Source of the DNA: CAZNSX01 sp964575845
GTDB taxonomy: Bacteria > UBA8248 > CAZNSX01
DNA length: 64,000 nucleotides
Direction of reading: 5' to 3'
NCBI GenBank assembly: GCA_964575845.1
Contig: CAZNSX010000006.1
Location: 209,434-273,433, forward strand
The notes below the pieces were generated by a model. It was not told the origin of the DNA and did not search any database. It worked only from the letters and a program-made list of their open reading frames with translations. The first letter of the stretch is position 1, and every line of letters begins with the position of its first letter. The translations under genes and the position numbers were made by a program. Below, piece after piece: positions 1 to 8,231 of this stretch.

Positions 1-2
1 GT

Positions 3-215
3 GGTATTCCTCCACAGGACCTTCCAAAGATCTTCGACCCCTTTTTCACCACTATGCCCGTGGGGCGGGGTTCCGGCCTCGGTCTCTCCATCAGCTACAG
101 CATCATCAAACAACATCGGGGGGATATCCGCGTGGATAGCGAGGTCGGAAGCGGAACCACCGTCACTATACTCATCCCGACGGGGCATAATAATAGAGGG
201 GGCCGGTCATCATGA
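3..215 (+). CDS. Sensor histidine kinase, C-terminal part only
   Basis: End of a sensor kinase that begins upstream of the window. The 70 visible residues hold the last part of the ATP-binding HATPase_c domain: the F box (FDPFFTT), the G2 box (GRGSGLGLS) and the closing strands (GSGTTVTILIP). The TGA stop at 213-215 overlaps the ATG of the next gene in an ATGA junction, so it is probably co-translated with that receiver protein and may phosphorylate it (inference). The sensor region, dimerisation helix and phospho-accepting histidine are not in view, so the signal is unknown. Confidence 0.85.
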   Translation, partial: GIPPQDLPKIFDPFFTTMPVGRGSGLGLSISYSIIKQHRGDIRVDSEVGSGTTVTILIPTGHNNRGGRSS

Positions 216-586
216 GGAGACCCGCCCATGTACTCATCGTAGACGATGAGCCCGATATGAGTTGGGTGTTGCTAAGGCTCCTGGAAAGCCAGGGTTACAA
301 CCTTTCTGTGACTATGACGGCGAGAGGTGCTTTAGAAATTTTAAGATGTGAACCCATTGACCTGGTTTTGCTGGATGCAAAACTGCCGGATGCCGATGGA
401 ACAAAGTTCTGCTCTGAGATCAAATCCATTAAGGCTGATACCTCCATCTTTATTCTCTCGGGATACTTCTATCAAGATGACGGGACTATACAGGACCTCC
501 TTGAAAAAGGATTGATAGTTGGTTTTTTGGGGAAGCCGTTTAATGTATTAGACCTGAGGTCTCGGGTAAGAAAACTGGTCGGGTAA
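212..586 (+). CDS. Single-domain response regulator (CheY-like receiver)
   Basis: A 124-residue protein made of one receiver domain with no output domain. The acidic pocket (VDDEPD near residues 10-15), the phospho-acceptor Asp55 (in LVLLDAKLPD) and the conserved Lys (GKPF, near the end) are all present, so it should be phosphorylatable. It sits between the kinase (4-base overlap) and an NtrC-type regulator about 75 bases downstream. It could be a phosphorelay intermediate, a phosphate sink, or a regulator acting by protein contact. The sequence does not say which. Confidence 0.85.
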   Translation: MRRPAHVLIVDDEPDMSWVLLRLLESQGYNLSVTMTARGALEILRCEPIDLVLLDAKLPDADGTKFCSEIKSIKADTSIFILSGYFYQDDGTIQDLLEKGLIVGFLGKPFNVLDLRSRVRKLVG

Positions 587-661
587 GTGATCCCAAAAAA
601 GCTATAGACAAAACCTTCTCTCTCGGTGATGGAGGAAAGACCCGAGGCAGGGGCGAAAAGC

Positions 662-2050
662 ATGAGCGTTATTGTGTCCTCTGGAGTTCTGGTGATAGAC
701 GATGACAGCGATATGGAGTGGGTATTCAGGCGATTGCTGGAAAGAGATCAATATCTTGTGACGTGGGTTGGTGACGCAGAAGATGGACTGAAGTTAATCG
801 AGCAGAACAGCTACGGAATAGTCTTTTTGGACCTAGTTCTGCCAGGAATTAACGGCTTGGAAGTATTGCGGAGGATAAAAGAGCTGGATCAAGATCTGCC
901 TGTCATTATTATCACAGGTTACGGTGACATTCCCACGGCTGTCGAGGCTATCCGGATTGGAGCCTATGATTTTCTGACCAAACCTTTCGACAACAACCGC
1001 CTTCTTCTCACGCTGAAGCGGGCGTTGGAGAAACGTAATCTTGAAAGGGAGATTCAATTCCTGCGCTCTCAGGCGGGAACCGACGACAGCTTAAGAACGC
1101 AGATGGGTGATAGCCGCGCGGTGGAGAGAATCTCCGAAGCCGCGGAGGTCGCGGCCCGAACGGATTACAGTGTCATCATTCAGGGAGAGACCGGGACCGG
1201 CAAGGAGTTAGTGGCGCGCTACATTCACAGGCGAAGCGCCAGGAGAGAGAAAGCATTCATGGGAGTGGATTGTGGAGCGGTGGCAGAGGGCGTCTTGGAG
1301 AGCCAGCTATTCGGACATGAAAAAGGCGCATTCACGGGGGCTGAAACCAGGACCGAGGGCATATTAGCTGTCGTAAAAGGGGGGACTATTCTTCTGGATG
1401 AGGTGACGAATTTGACGCCCAACATGCAACGGAAGTTTTTGCGGGTTTTGGAGGAAAAAGAGTTTCTTCCCGTGGGAGGTAAAAGAGCCGTAAAGATGGA
1501 TATTCGAATACTCGCTTCATGTAACGTCGTGTTGGAAGATGAGGTTAAGAAAGCCAATTTCCGAGAAGACCTCTACCATAGGCTGAATGAATTTATGGTC
1601 GTGATTCCATCATTGCGGGAAAGAAAAGAAGATATTCCCCTTCTGGCGGATAAATTCCGAAGGGAGGCGAACAAGGAATTAGGCAAGGAGATTAAGGGAT
1701 TTTCAAAGGGGGCCATCCGCCAACTCTTGGAATATGATTATCCGGGAAATGTGCGAGAACTGAAGAATATTGTTCGTAGGGCAATGTTATGGGCGGATTA
1801 TATGATCGAGGGTAAGCATCTGAACTTCGGGAGAGAGCTCGCTTCGGCGCACAGAAATTTTGAAATAAGAGCGTGGGTAGAAGAGGGGTCAAGTTTAAAG
1901 GAAATCGCCAAGCAGGTCATGGTTCAGGCTGAGAGCATGGTTGTCGAGCAGGCATTGCGTCGGGCGGGATACAACCGGACGAAGGCAGCGCGAGCATTGA
2001 AGATCGACCGGAAGACCCTTTACCGAAAAATGAAAGGGATGAAATGTTGA
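662..2050 (+). CDS. Sigma-54-dependent NtrC-family response regulator
   Basis: Transcription activator of about 462 residues with the full NtrC layout. The receiver (residues about 6-120) has phospho-acceptor Asp57 in IVFLDLVLPG. The AAA+ domain (about 145-370) has Walker A GETGTGKE, the sigma-54-contacting GAFTGA loop and Walker B TILLDEV. A Fis-type helix-turn-helix closes the protein (NRTKAARALKIDRKTLYRK). An in-frame ATG lies upstream at 626, but 662 is preferred because the receiver begins directly after it and a G-rich stretch (AGGGGCGA) precedes it. It lies in the same direction as the kinase and receiver genes and is probably their output. Its targets are unknown; I found no convincing -24/-12 promoter beside it. 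Confidence 0.9.
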   Translation: MSVIVSSGVLVIDDDSDMEWVFRRLLERDQYLVTWVGDAEDGLKLIEQNSYGIVFLDLVLPGINGLEVLRRIKELDQDLPVIIITGYGDIPTAVEAIRIGAYDFLTKPFDNNRLLLTLKRALEKRNLEREIQFLRSQAGTDDSLRTQMGDSRAVERISEAAEVAARTDYSVIIQGETGTGKELVARYIHRRSARREKAFMGVDCGAVAEGVLESQLFGHEKGAFTGAETRTEGILAVVKGGTILLDEVTNLTPNMQRKFLRVLEEKEFLPVGGKRAVKMDIRILASCNVVLEDEVKKANFREDLYHRLNEFMVVIPSLRERKEDIPLLADKFRREANKELGKEIKGFSKGAIRQLLEYDYPGNVRELKNIVRRAMLWADYMIEGKHLNFGRELASAHRNFEIRAWVEEGSSLKEIAKQVMVQAESMVVEQALRRAGYNRTKAARALKIDRKTLYRKMKGMKC

Positions 2051-2172
2051 ATTTTGTGCGCATCGAGGCGGAAATTTCACAACTCTTCCGGCTAATTCAG
2101 TCTCTGCATTTAGCCCGCTTAACTCCGGAGATTCTCCCGGAGCTAGCGTTGCGTAAATCTAAGAATATCAGG
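2046..2172 (+). repeat. Degenerate tandem repeat, copy 1
   Basis: First copy of an imperfect direct repeat of about 130 bases. It starts with GTTGAATTTTG and ends with AAATCTAAGAATATCAGG. Copy 2 begins 185 bases further on; the two are roughly three-quarters identical by eye, with the end block perfect. Copy 1 covers the last codon and stop of the NtrC-type gene, so the duplicated unit included the gene's 3' end. The bases after each copy (to about 2214 and 2410) are weakly similar, so the original unit may have been about 170-185 bases. Confidence 0.6.
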
Positions 2173-2230
2173 TGGACCTGACGCGCGTTCAGGCGGCTCA
2201 GGGCCCACAGTAATTTCGCCCGCTGGGATT

Positions 2231-2361
2231 GTTGAATTTTGGCGACATTTTGGGGCATAAATTCCACAATTCTTCCAGCTGATTCGGTCTCTCCATTCTT
2301 AGTCCGTTTGACTCCGGAGACCCTCCCGAAGCTTGCGTTCCATAAATCTAAGAATATCAGG
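2231..2361 (+). repeat. Degenerate tandem repeat, copy 2
   Basis: Second copy of the repeat starting at 2046: same opening (GTTGAATTTTGG), a shared CTCCGGAGA block in the middle, and the identical end AAATCTAAGAATATCAGG. It has no plausible reading frame of its own. It could be a decayed duplication, a pair of structured RNAs or a protein-binding region. Confidence 0.55.
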
Positions 2362-2581
2362 TTATTAGGCCGCCCGTGCGTAAGGCTTAGAGACGATGGT
2401 AATTTTTCTGGCCCTCCCTGCAGGCAGGTACGCGTTTTGCCTACGCTCCTGTCCTAGGTATTACCAACCAGGCCGCTATGGCCTTTCAATAGACTCTGTG
2501 CTGCCGATTGGGCGTGGTTGAGAGATGGTTTCACCGGAAAGGCATGAGCAGGAGACTGTGAGGGATTGCTAAGCTTCAGGG
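2362..2581. other. Intergenic region ahead of the gas vesicle operon
   Basis: About 220 bases between the repeat and the first gene of the long gas vesicle operon. The operon promoter is expected here because no other gap of this size occurs upstream of its genes. I could not find a good -35/-10 pair or a correctly spaced GG-N10-GC sigma-54 element, and there is no plausible gene. Confidence 0.3.
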
Positions 2582-3574
2582 GTGGCATTGGTTTCGATTC
2601 GGAGGGATGCAGCAGAACGGTTCGTGATGGGACTGGGCAAACTTATTCATCAAACCCAGCTCATCATCTTCGGCGGTAAGGGCGGGGTCGGGAAGACCAC
2701 ATGTTCCTCGGCCGCAGCGATTCATCTGGCCGAGAGGGGGCAGAAGACGCTCCTGGTCTCGACGGACCCGGCTCATTCCCTTTCGGACAGCATCGGGCAA
2801 AGTCTTGGTGACGAAGTACGCAAGGTGGTCGCGGTCAAGGATCTGGATGCGGTGGAAATCGACCCCGAGCAGACCTTGCAGACATTCAAAGAGGAGTACG
2901 GGGAAGGCATCCTGGATATCCTCAAAACCGGGACCTATTTGGACGAAGAAGACGTATCGGATGTGTTCTCCCTCACCATCCCTGGACTGGACGAGGTCAT
3001 GGGGATAAAGAGGATCATGGATTTCATCGAGAGTGAAGAACACGAGCGGTACGTTCTGGACACCGCCCCCACGGGCCATGCCCTCCGGTTGCTGTTTCTT
3101 CCGGGCCTACTTGACCAATGGATCAAGGTGCTGGCGAAAATCCGCTGGAAATATCGGCACATCGTGTCACGACTCTCGGGGAAGGAACCGCTCGGGGAGG
3201 CGGACGATTTCCTGCTGGTGATGAAGAAGGCCGTCAAGCGAATAGGCTCTTTGATGAAGGACCCCATGCGAACGAGTTTCATTGTTGTCACGATTCCGGA
3301 GCTCATGGCCCTAAAGGAAACCGAGCGGCTGATCGCCGAGCTCAGGCACTACGGCATCCCTGTCTCGCACATGGTCGTCAACAACCTCATTCCGGCGCAA
3401 AGGGGGAGTTGCTCGTTCTGTGAAGAGACCCGAGTGGAGCAGAGGGCTTATGTCGATATCTTGAAGCGCGGGTTCCCGGATCTGGAGTTGGCATTGATCG
3501 CGCGGGAGCCCGGAGAGATAAGGGGCATACCTCGCCTCAAAGTTCTAGGAAACTTCTTGTTTCAGAGTAACTAG
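2582..3574 (+). CDS. ArsA/Get3-family P-loop ATPase, first gene of the gas vesicle operon
   Basis: ATPase of 330 residues in the ArsA/Get3 (TRC40) family. The deviant Walker A (GGKGGVGKTT), switch I (STDPAHSLSDS) and switch II (DTAPTGHALRLL) signatures are present, and a CSFC motif near residue 280 matches the Get3 zinc-binding CxxC that joins two subunits. Get3 proteins bind hydrophobic helices and deliver tail-anchored membrane proteins; bacterial members are poorly understood. It ends only 3 bases before the first gvpF/L gene, so it belongs to the gas vesicle operon. Handling of the very hydrophobic GvpA or of a small membrane protein is an inference. The start is uncertain: GTG 2582 or ATG 2627, neither with a good ribosome site. 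Confidence 0.85.
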   Translation: MALVSIRRDAAERFVMGLGKLIHQTQLIIFGGKGGVGKTTCSSAAAIHLAERGQKTLLVSTDPAHSLSDSIGQSLGDEVRKVVAVKDLDAVEIDPEQTLQTFKEEYGEGILDILKTGTYLDEEDVSDVFSLTIPGLDEVMGIKRIMDFIESEEHERYVLDTAPTGHALRLLFLPGLLDQWIKVLAKIRWKYRHIVSRLSGKEPLGEADDFLLVMKKAVKRIGSLMKDPMRTSFIVVTIPELMALKETERLIAELRHYGIPVSHMVVNNLIPAQRGSCSFCEETRVEQRAYVDILKRGFPDLELALIAREPGEIRGIPRLKVLGNFLFQSN

Positions 3575-3577
3575 TTC

Positions 3578-4651
3578 ATGGGTAAAACGCCGGAAGGCAA
3601 ATATCTGTATTGCGTGCTCGACCTTTGGGGAGAAGGTCAATTGGCTTCCCCCGCCGCGGGAGAAACAGAGATCATCCGGCACAGAGACATCGCTGCGGTA
3701 GTGAGAGACTGTCCGCTCTTAGATTTTGATGGGATGGATGAAGAGGAGCTGAGGCGGCAACTCGCTCGACACCAGAGGGTCAACGAGCTCGCCATGGAAA
3801 AAGGGGCTTGCGTGCCCATGAGGTTCGGCCTCATTGCGGGAAGCGAAAAGGAAATAAAAGGGTTACTCGACAGGGCCTACCTCCAATTCAAGACGGCGTT
3901 GGAGAGGGTACGTGGGAAAGCCGAATTTGCCCTATACATCCACTGGGATGAAAGCTCCATCGTCTACGAAATCGCGGCCGGCGATGAGGAGGTCCAGAGG
4001 CTCAGGGATGAGATTGCCCGAGCGCCGGCCGAGCGGGCACAAAGGCTCAAGATAGCGCTTGGCGAGGCGGTGCACGCCTCGCTTTTGAAACGCCGGGAAG
4101 CCTATCTGGAGGAGGTTCATTGCGTGCTTCGCGAGAGTTTCACCCACTGGGCCTTGGGGAAGCTCAAGGACGACACGATGATCGCCAATCTGGCGTTCCT
4201 CGTGGAAAAGGAAAAAGAACCCCTTTTCGATGCTAACCTGAATCGATTGGGAGAAAGATATGATAGGCTGCTACGCTTCAAGTGTATCGGCCCCCTCCCG
4301 CCTTATAGCTTCTCCGATATTCAGTTCTCCATGGGTTCATTCGAGCTGGTCGATGCCGCGCGCAAGAGGTTAGGGCTGGGCGAAGAAGCCTCGCTGGCCG
4401 AGATCAAGAGGGCCTATAGGGAGCTGGCCGTCCGCTGTCACCCGGACAGAAACCCGGACATCCATCGATCCGCAGAAAGGTTCGGAGAGATTGTCTCGTC
4501 CTACGAGACCCTCATGACCTATTGCGCGAATTATCGATATTCCTTCCGGCGAGAGACGGTGGAAGGTTCTATCTCCTTCACCGCGCCCGAGCGATGGGCG
4601 GAAGAGGGTGAGCTCTGTGCAGAGGGCCGATTCTATGGCGGAAGTGTATAG
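3578..4651 (+). CDS. gvpL: GvpF/GvpL-family protein fused to a J-domain
   Basis: Protein of 357 residues. Residues 1-255 are a GvpF/GvpL domain (KYLYCVLD at the start, PMRFG near residue 80, family-typical GPLPPYSF near residue 245). Residues about 260-330 form a J-domain: helix II YRELAVRC, then the HPD tripeptide at 288-290 that stimulates Hsp70. GvpF/L proteins are accessory assembly factors, and some contact GvpA. The J-domain suggests this one brings an Hsp70 to nascent vesicle protein (inference). It lies 3 bases after the Get3-like gene, and its end overlaps the next gvpF/L gene by 17 bases. It is one of four gvpF/L paralogues in this operon. Confidence 0.9.
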   Translation: MGKTPEGKYLYCVLDLWGEGQLASPAAGETEIIRHRDIAAVVRDCPLLDFDGMDEEELRRQLARHQRVNELAMEKGACVPMRFGLIAGSEKEIKGLLDRAYLQFKTALERVRGKAEFALYIHWDESSIVYEIAAGDEEVQRLRDEIARAPAERAQRLKIALGEAVHASLLKRREAYLEEVHCVLRESFTHWALGKLKDDTMIANLAFLVEKEKEPLFDANLNRLGERYDRLLRFKCIGPLPPYSFSDIQFSMGSFELVDAARKRLGLGEEASLAEIKRAYRELAVRCHPDRNPDIHRSAERFGEIVSSYETLMTYCANYRYSFRRETVEGSISFTAPERWAEEGELCAEGRFYGGSV

Positions 4652-5435
4652 GTACGGGAAATACATCTACTGCATCATCGGAACCCCGAAAAAGGAATCC
4701 TATGGCCCCGTCGGGATGGCGGGAGGGGGAGAGGTTTACACCGTCGCCCATGGGGAAATCGCGGCGCTAGTCAGCGACGCACCCATCGTGAAGTACCGGG
4801 TCAGCCGCGAAAATACCCTGACTCACCAGAAGGTCCTGGAAGAGGTCATGCGCCGTCACACCCTTCTGCCCGTCCGTTTCGGCAGCGTGGCGGAGACAGA
4901 GAAGCAGGTGGCGGGGATCCTGAAAATGCGGTGCGGGGAGTTCCGGGAAACCCTGCGAACGATGAGGGGAAAAGTGGAGCTTGGCGTCAAGGCCATCTGG
5001 AAGGAGGGTCTTATCTTCAAGGAGATCGTGGAGGAAAGTCCGCTCATCCAGAGGCTCAAGTCGGAGGTCCAGGGACACGCATCCGAGAAGACGCACTACC
5101 AGCGGATCAGGATCGGAGAACTCGTGGAGGCGGCCCTCCATGCGAAGCGGGAGCGGGAGGGAAGGGAGATCCTGGGGCCCCTGGCAAAGCTCTCCGTAGA
5201 TCACAGGGAGAACCGGATCTTGCACGATCGCATGCTTCTGAACGCCGCTTTCATGGTGACCAATAAGAATCAAGGGGCATTCGATGAGGCCATAAACGGG
5301 CTGGCGACCCATAAGGGAGACAGGGTCGAGTTCAAATACGTGGGGCCGGTTCCCCCCTATAACTTCGTCAATATCTTCATACCCCTGGAGGAGTTAATGG
5401 CCTCCAGGCGAGGAGGCGGCCATGCTTCTAGTTGA
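4635..5435 (+). CDS. gvpL: Gas vesicle protein GvpF/GvpL family (second copy)
   Basis: Accessory gas vesicle assembly protein of about 266 residues without extra domains. It has the family start (GKYIYCIIG), LPVRFGSV near residue 80 and GPVPPYNF near the end. ATG 4635 is preferred over an in-frame upstream ATG at 4608 because GAGGG sits 8 bases before it and the family's opening strand follows. It overlaps the preceding J-domain gene by 17 bases and gvpG by 14, so translation is probably coupled. Confidence 0.92.
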   Translation: MAEVYRYGKYIYCIIGTPKKESYGPVGMAGGGEVYTVAHGEIAALVSDAPIVKYRVSRENTLTHQKVLEEVMRRHTLLPVRFGSVAETEKQVAGILKMRCGEFRETLRTMRGKVELGVKAIWKEGLIFKEIVEESPLIQRLKSEVQGHASEKTHYQRIRIGELVEAALHAKREREGREILGPLAKLSVDHRENRILHDRMLLNAAFMVTNKNQGAFDEAINGLATHKGDRVEFKYVGPVPPYNFVNIFIPLEELMASRRGGGHASS

Positions 5436-5652
5436 TGACCTGCTTATGTTGCCGGTGAAGGGACTTTTCGGCATCTTCAAGGAAATCCAGAAGTTTGCCG
5501 ACCGGGAGCTGACCGACCGGGAGACTCTCCAGGAAAAACTCCTCAACCTTCAGATGCAGTTCGAGCTGGATGAGATTACCGAGGAGGAGTACGCCGAGCG
5601 GGAAGAGTATATCCTTGACCGACTCAAGGCCCTTGATGAAGCGGATGGGTGA
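5422..5652 (+). CDS. gvpG: Gas vesicle protein GvpG
   Basis: A 76-residue GvpG: the usual hydrophobic start (LLMLPVKGLFGIFKEI) followed by a charged helical tail (ITEEEYAEREEYILDRL). GvpG is a small accessory protein needed for vesicle formation in several systems, thought to work with GvpF/L and GvpO. A GGAGG box precedes the ATG, which lies inside the end of the previous gene. Its TGA stop overlaps the GTG of gvpO. Confidence 0.93.
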   Translation: MLLVDDLLMLPVKGLFGIFKEIQKFADRELTDRETLQEKLLNLQMQFELDEITEEEYAEREEYILDRLKALDEADG

Positions 5653-6107
5653 AACCTGAGAGGTTGATGCCGTTAAAGAGGGGAGCCCCCCAGAAGGGGA
5701 AAAAGCAGCCGAGGCCGGGGCCCCAGCGAAAAACGAAAACCTTCGGAAGGCCAACCCTGGAAAGGGCGGAGACCCCGGAGGCAACCTCCCGAGAAGAGGA
5801 GGCAGGCCTGGTGGCCAAAGAGAAAACCGAGGGAGGAGTTGGGATGTCCATTGAAGTAGCCGGTGCGGCGGTCAGTGATTTTATGAGAAAGGTCCTGAAG
5901 AAAGAGGGACAGGTCATTAAGGCGGAGAGGACCGAAGAGGGGTGGGAGGTCGGGGTCGAGGTCATCGAGGAGAATGAGTTTATCAAGTCTCTGGGAATCC
6001 CTAAAACGGTCTATGACAGGAACGTATATCTCATCAGGCTGGACGATAAGCTGGAAGTGACCTCGTACACTAGACTGAAAGAAAGCTCTCCCGTGGTTGA
6101 GACGTAG
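5649..6107 (+). CDS. gvpO: Gas vesicle protein GvpO
   Basis: GvpO-family protein of 152 residues if started at GTG 5649, which overlaps the gvpG stop (GTGA). The conserved domain is the last 85 residues (WEVGVEVIEE, VYLIRLDDKLEVTSYTRL). The first 65 residues are lysine- and proline-rich with little order. An in-frame ATG at 5844 has a strong GGGAGGAG ribosome site and would give an 87-residue core protein, so two forms or a shorter true protein are possible. GvpO is an accessory or regulatory assembly factor. Confidence 0.88.
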   Translation: MKPERLMPLKRGAPQKGKKQPRPGPQRKTKTFGRPTLERAETPEATSREEEAGLVAKEKTEGGVGMSIEVAGAAVSDFMRKVLKKEGQVIKAERTEEGWEVGVEVIEENEFIKSLGIPKTVYDRNVYLIRLDDKLEVTSYTRLKESSPVVET

Positions 6108-6176
6108 TTGGGCGGGCTACGAGAACCTCCTTCCGGGGTCACTTCCGGCTCATTTTCCAAGCTGGGATGCCAAGCG

Positions 6177-7013
6177 ATGGCGGGAAATAAGAGGGCGGAC
6201 CAACGGATTAGAGATGAGGGGCTCTATGCCTACTGCGTCCTCCTGGACCCTGAGGATGTCGACCCGGGCATGGTCGGAATGGAGGGGAACGGGCCTGTCT
6301 ATGTGGTTCCTTACCAGAGGCTCGGCATGGCCGTCAGCCGGGTCCATCTGGATGAATTCGCCCCCGAGCGGATGAGGGAAAAACTCCAGAACCTGGCCTG
6401 GGTCGAGACCAGGGTGAGGCTCCACGAGGAGGTGGTCGAGGGCATCATGAGGGATCGGTCCGTGGTTCCCATTAAATTCGGAACGGTTTACCTCGACGAA
6501 AAAGGCGTCAGGGACTTCCTGGCCAGGCACGAGGGAGAGCTTTCGGAGAGCCTTGAAGAGCTCTCGGGAAAAGAGGAATGGAATGTCCGGGTCTTTGTCG
6601 CAAAGGAGGGGCTGAGAGCGTCCATAGAAAGGAGTGACGAGAGGCTCCTCCGCATGAACCGGGAGATAGAGGGCATGCCCCCGGGATGGGCCTACTTCCT
6701 GGGTAAAAAGAAGGACCTTCTCTTGGTGGAGGAAACAGAGCGCAAGTTGAGGGAATGGGGGGAGGAGTTTCTCGGCCGGCTGCGAGGCGTCGCCGAGGAA
6801 GTGGTGTTGAACAAGCGCATCCCCATGAATGACGCCGGGGGAGGGGGAGAGATGGTCCTGAACGTAGCCTTTCTCGTTACCAGGGCGCGGTTAGGGGAGT
6901 TCTGCCGGGCGCTCGATGAGTTATCCGACCAGTACGGGGAAGAAGGCTTCTCTTTTCGCTGTAGCGGTCCCTGGCCGCCTTATAACTTCACTCCCCGACT
7001 GAAGGAAGGATAA
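6177..7013 (+). CDS. gvpF: Gas vesicle protein GvpF/GvpL family (third copy)
   Basis: About 278 residues with the GvpF/L fold: GLYAYCVLL at the start, VPIKFGTVY in the middle and GPWPPYNF at the end. ATG 6177 is preferred because the family's first strand follows about 15 residues later. The frame is open back to a TTG at 6108, directly after gvpO. It differs from the other three copies by an insert around residues 160-190. Five bases separate it from the next gene. Confidence 0.9.
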   Translation: MAGNKRADQRIRDEGLYAYCVLLDPEDVDPGMVGMEGNGPVYVVPYQRLGMAVSRVHLDEFAPERMREKLQNLAWVETRVRLHEEVVEGIMRDRSVVPIKFGTVYLDEKGVRDFLARHEGELSESLEELSGKEEWNVRVFVAKEGLRASIERSDERLLRMNREIEGMPPGWAYFLGKKKDLLLVEETERKLREWGEEFLGRLRGVAEEVVLNKRIPMNDAGGGGEMVLNVAFLVTRARLGEFCRALDELSDQYGEEGFSFRCSGPWPPYNFTPRLKEG

Positions 7014-7018
7014 AGAGT

Positions 7019-7237
7019 ATGGACCGTGCCCTGACGTCTTCAAGGCGGGTCACCCTGCTCGAAGTGCTCGACCGGGCCTTGAACAAGGGCGTGATGATTG
7101 ACGGACAGATCACCATTTCGGTTGCCGAGGTCGACCTGGTCTTCCTGGGGCTTAAACTGCTCCTCACGTCCGTTGAGACGGCTCAAAGGCTGCGGAGGGG
7201 AATCAGGGATAAAGTGCCGGTGGAAACTCTCACATGA
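7019..7237 (+). CDS. GvpA-family minor structural protein (GvpM/GvpS-like)
   Basis: A 72-residue member of the GvpA/J/M/S family. The core VTLLEVLDRALNKGVMIDG, then ISVAEVDLVFLGLKLLL, matches the GvpS/GvpM type rather than the main shell protein GvpA (12520) or GvpJ (9405). Such minor paralogues are thought to seed or cap the vesicle. A ribosome site (GGAAGGATAAAG) precedes the ATG, and the end overlaps the next gene by 4 bases (ATGA). Confidence 0.85.
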   Translation: MDRALTSSRRVTLLEVLDRALNKGVMIDGQITISVAEVDLVFLGLKLLLTSVETAQRLRRGIRDKVPVETLT

Positions 7238-8229
7238 CGGTTGCCGGCTATTACGTCTATTGCGTCGCGGATGGCCCTAAGGGACCTCTCCTCCGGATGG
7301 CCGGCCTCCAGGGGAAGGAGGTAAGGCAGGTCCCCCACGGAGATATCCGGGCCCTTTGCAGTGAGCTCGCAGATGGGACCGGCTTTACGGAAGGGGATGT
7401 GCTAGTCCATGAAGCGCTCGTGGAGTCTGCCATGGCCCAATCGGCGGTGCTCCCCATGCGATTCGGCACGGTCTTTCCCAGCCGCGGGGCCCTTCTGGGG
7501 ATGCTGGAAAGCTTCTATCCCCGGTTTCGGGCCGCGCTGGACCGGGTGGCTGGAAAAGTGGAGGTGGGAGTGAAGGTCTTGTGGGAGGCCGAGGCCCTCA
7601 AGAACCAGATTGCGGCTCGCCCTCCGAGTGCGGGAAAGTGGAGCGAAAAAGAGAGCGGCCGCTCACCGGGAAGGACCTATCTGTTACGGAGGTTCCAAGA
7701 ATATCTCCTGGAGAGGGGATTGGAGGCGAAGGCCGTCGAGGTTGCCAGCAGCATCGATACCCCCCTGAGGAAATGGGCCTCAGAGGCCAGGGTGGAGACG
7801 CTCTGCACCGAAAACCTCGTCCTGGCCGCAAGCTACCTGGTGCACAAGGGAAAGCTCGATGCCTTCAAGGCCGAGTTCGACCGGCTCAAGGCTGGCCACC
7901 CGGGGCTCAAGTTTCTCTATAGCGGCCCATGGCCGCCCTATAACTTTGTGGGGTCCTTTGAAACAGGGGAGGGTGGGGCAATGACAAGATCCTCGGATTT
8001 AGCCATCGCCGAGCGCGAGGCCCTCTGGCGCAGGGGCGAGCGGTGCCTCGAAGAGGGGGCCGTCCACACGGCCTTAGATGTCTTCTGGAAGATTCTGGAG
8101 AAGTACCCAGATTCGATGGAAGGGGAGAGGGCCAAGGAGGAAGTGCTGAACCTCGCCAAGAGCTTAGAGGCGCAGGGGCAACCTCACCAGGCCTTGGACC
8201 TTTATTCGAGATTGGCGGACAGGGCTTAG
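7234..8229 (+). CDS. gvpL: GvpF/GvpL-family protein with TPR-like C-terminal tail
   Basis: Protein of 331 residues. Residues 1-247 are GvpF/L (YYVYCVADG, LPMRFGTVF, GPWPPYNF). Residues about 254-331 form two helical pairs with TPR-like spacing (LWRRGERCLEEGAVHTALDVF, then LAKSLEAQGQPHQALDLYSR). TPR-type helices bind other proteins, so this copy may be a docking member of the assembly complex, parallel to the J-domain copy at 3578. The fusion is read without a break. Confidence 0.88.
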   Translation: MTVAGYYVYCVADGPKGPLLRMAGLQGKEVRQVPHGDIRALCSELADGTGFTEGDVLVHEALVESAMAQSAVLPMRFGTVFPSRGALLGMLESFYPRFRAALDRVAGKVEVGVKVLWEAEALKNQIAARPPSAGKWSEKESGRSPGRTYLLRRFQEYLLERGLEAKAVEVASSIDTPLRKWASEARVETLCTENLVLAASYLVHKGKLDAFKAEFDRLKAGHPGLKFLYSGPWPPYNFVGSFETGEGGAMTRSSDLAIAEREALWRRGERCLEEGAVHTALDVFWKILEKYPDSMEGERAKEEVLNLAKSLEAQGQPHQALDLYSRLADRA

Positions 8230-8231
8230 GC

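Noticed and set aside
2362..2581. Sigma-54 promoter for the gas vesicle operon
   Set aside because: TGGC and TGCA words occur near 2415-2430 but with 8 instead of 10 bases between GG and GC.
8043..8231. Long in-frame extension upstream of gvpK
   Set aside because: The frame is open to 8043, but it lies within the TPR-like tail of the preceding gene and reads as low-quality sequence. GvpK similarity starts after GTG 8232.
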